Positions 6,175 through 7,515 of a stretch of DNA of 7,515 bases are shown in pieces. The DNA is from Polynucleobacter sp. UBA962. Lineage in GTDB: Bacteria; Pseudomonadota; Gammaproteobacteria; Burkholderiales; Burkholderiaceae. The position numbers and the translations under genes were made by a program. Location: the NCBI GenBank assembly GCA_002292975.1, contig DBCI01000018.1, forward strand, positions 321 through 7,835, in the 5' to 3' direction. The notes under the pieces were generated by a model that saw nothing but the letters and a program-made list of their open reading frames with translations, did not search any database and was not told the origin of the DNA. Position 1 is the stretch's first letter. The number at the start of each line of letters is the position of its first letter.

Positions 6175-7515
6175 TCACTCAAGCTTGGATGCTGAGCGCT
6201 TCACGGTTTGGCCGTTCAGAAAAGCAACGGCCTGTTGCAACATGAAATCCTCATTGCTACCAAATTCAGGGGGACGTTTACCCTTTTCTTTTTCGCGCTC
6301 TTCAGGCGTCTTCTTTGCATTACGCTCTTCAATTAACTGTAGCTCTTGCAAGCGGCGCTTCTCACGATCTTTAATTAAGGCTTCTTCAGAGGATTGCTTA
6401 TTCCGTAAATGTTTTTCACTATCGATCTCCCGCGTGATCAGAACATCGTCAGGATCACCATCTTTATTCTGATCAACCGGAATATCCGGTTTAATCCCGA
6501 AGGCTTGAATTGAACGACCATTCGGTGTGTAGTAGTAGGCGGTTGTAATTTTGAGGGCAGAGTCACTGCTCAGCGGCCTAACAGTTTGTACGGAACCTTT
6601 GCCAAACGTAGTCTTACCGATGATGGTCGCACGTTTAAAGTCTTGCAAAGCGCCGGCAACGATTTCGGAAGCAGAGGCGGAGTACGCATTGACTAAAACA
6701 ACCATCGGGATTTTCTTAAAGAGTGGGGGTACTTCATCTAAAGGATCACCAGATTCATTCAGTTTGTACATGGCAGGCACAGCATTAAATACCTGCCTAG
6801 AGTCTGGGGCCTGACCCTTAGTGGAGACAATAACCGCTCCTGGAGGCAGGAAGGCCGCAGCAACGCCAACGGCGCCTTGAAGAAGACCGCCACCATTATT
6901 GCGTAAATCAAGAACCAAGCCCTTGAGTTTTGGATCTTTATTCGCAAGCTCGGCTAACTTTTTAGCAAGATCCGGAATAGTACGCTCTTGAAAACTGGTG
7001 ATGCGAACCCATGCAATATTGTTATCCACAATTTTTGCTTTGATCGATTGCACTTTAATTTCTGCACGTGTAATAGTCACTGGAAAAGTGCGCTCTTCAC
7101 TTTTACGGAAAATGGTGAGAGTAATCTTAGTGCCGGGAGTACCGCGCATAGTGCGAACCGCTTTATCCAAGGACATACCGCGTACAGGCTTATCATCTAG
7201 GCGAGTAATCAGATCGCCTGCTTGTAAACCAGCTTTTGCTGCGGGTGATCCTTCAATTGGATTGAGTACTTTAACCAAGCCGTCTTCTGAGGTAATCTCA
7301 ATACCAAGGCCAGCAAATTTACCAGCCGTTTGCTCTTGCATCTCAGCAAAATCTTTTTTATCTAAATAGGCGGAGTGAGGGTCTAGGCTACTGACCATGC
7401 CTTTGACGGCATCCGTTAGTAATTGCTTATCCTCGATGGGCTCAACGTATTCACGTTTAATCTGCCCAAAAACATTGGAAAGCGTCCGCAGCTCATCCAG
7501 TGGAAGGGTATTGGC
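6175..7515 (-). CDS. ctpA: S41-family carboxyl-terminal processing protease CtpA, 5' end outside window
   Basis: The last 446 residues of a periplasmic C-terminal processing protease. The frame stays open to the window edge (residues 1-39 contain LPLDELRTLSNVFGQIK), so the start codon and export signal are outside. SLDPHSAYLD (about 43-52) opens the conserved region, then a PDZ domain (about 68-138, with GLGIEI and SPAAKAGLQAGD) binds substrate C-termini. The S41 core has the serine nucleophile in YSASASE (residue 281, bases 6673-6675) and the lysine base in FGKGSVQ (residue 306, bases 6598-6600), the 25-residue spacing known from E. coli Prc. A highly charged stretch (about 363-415) precedes the C-terminus. 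An Asp-rich segment DQNKDGDPDD (348-357) may bind metal, which is a guess. It forms a probable two-gene operon with moeB, 12 bases downstream. Confidence 0.95.
   Translation of the reverse strand, partial: ANTLPLDELRTLSNVFGQIKREYVEPIEDKQLLTDAVKGMVSSLDPHSAYLDKKDFAEMQEQTAGKFAGLGIEITSEDGLVKVLNPIEGSPAAKAGLQAGDLITRLDDKPVRGMSLDKAVRTMRGTPGTKITLTIFRKSEERTFPVTITRAEIKVQSIKAKIVDNNIAWVRITSFQERTIPDLAKKLAELANKDPKLKGLVLDLRNNGGGLLQGAVGVAAAFLPPGAVIVSTKGQAPDSRQVFNAVPAMYKLNESGDPLDEVPPLFKKIPMVVLVNAYSASASEIVAGALQDFKRATIIGKTTFGKGSVQTVRPLSSDSALKITTAYYYTPNGRSIQAFGIKPDIPVDQNKDGDPDDVLITREIDSEKHLRNKQSSEEALIKDREKRRLQELQLIEERNAKKTPEEREKEKGKRPPEFGSNEDFMLQQAVAFLNGQTVKRSASKLE

Noticed and set aside
6161..6472. 103-codon plus-strand open frame opposite the end of ctpA
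   Set aside because: It lies wholly opposite the charged tail of ctpA and the moeB start; the Ser- and Arg-rich translation is the expected reverse reading of Lys/Glu-rich codons.
6998..7369. 123-codon plus-strand open frame opposite the PDZ region of ctpA
   Set aside because: ctpA is clearly coding here, and the antisense product shows no recognisable domain, membrane pattern or good ribosome-binding site.

Overview
This looks like ordinary core chromosome of a betaproteobacterium in the Burkholderiaceae, most like Polynucleobacter or a close relative. The grounds are moderate-to-low GC, Burkholderiales-like protein sequences, the gshA type, and a gene order (amtB, gshA, gshB, PTS EIIA, HPr, EI facing moeB and ctpA) that I recall from that order. 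No mobile element, CRISPR array, rRNA or tRNA was seen. The genus is an inference from memory, not a search.

Left (1-677): the 3' end of an ammonium transporter gene (amtB), then a 188-base non-coding gap. The gap holds three inverted repeats. The last is a strong intrinsic terminator with a GAGA tetraloop and a U-rich tail. A TACAAT box follows, placed so that transcription could begin at or next to the gshA start codon.

Middle (678-5404): five tightly packed plus-strand genes with gaps of 14, 2, -1 and 2 bases. gshA and gshB make glutathione in two ATP-dependent steps. The next three encode a phosphorelay: a mannose-family EIIA, HPr and enzyme I. All phosphorylated histidines are present, as is Ser46 of HPr, but no EIIB or EIIC gene lies here, so the chain looks regulatory rather than sugar-transporting.

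Right (5413-7515): a minus-strand pair that converges on ptsI with only 8 bases between stop codons. ctpA (its 5' end is outside the window) encodes an S41 carboxyl-terminal processing protease with a PDZ domain and an intact Ser-Lys dyad. moeB follows 12 bases later and encodes a ThiF/MoeB-type E1-like enzyme that activates sulfur-carrier proteins.

I found no convincing new biological system. The points most worth checking are the terminator/leaderless-start arrangement before gshA, the joining of glutathione synthesis to a PTS relay, and substitutions in two conserved enzyme I motifs.
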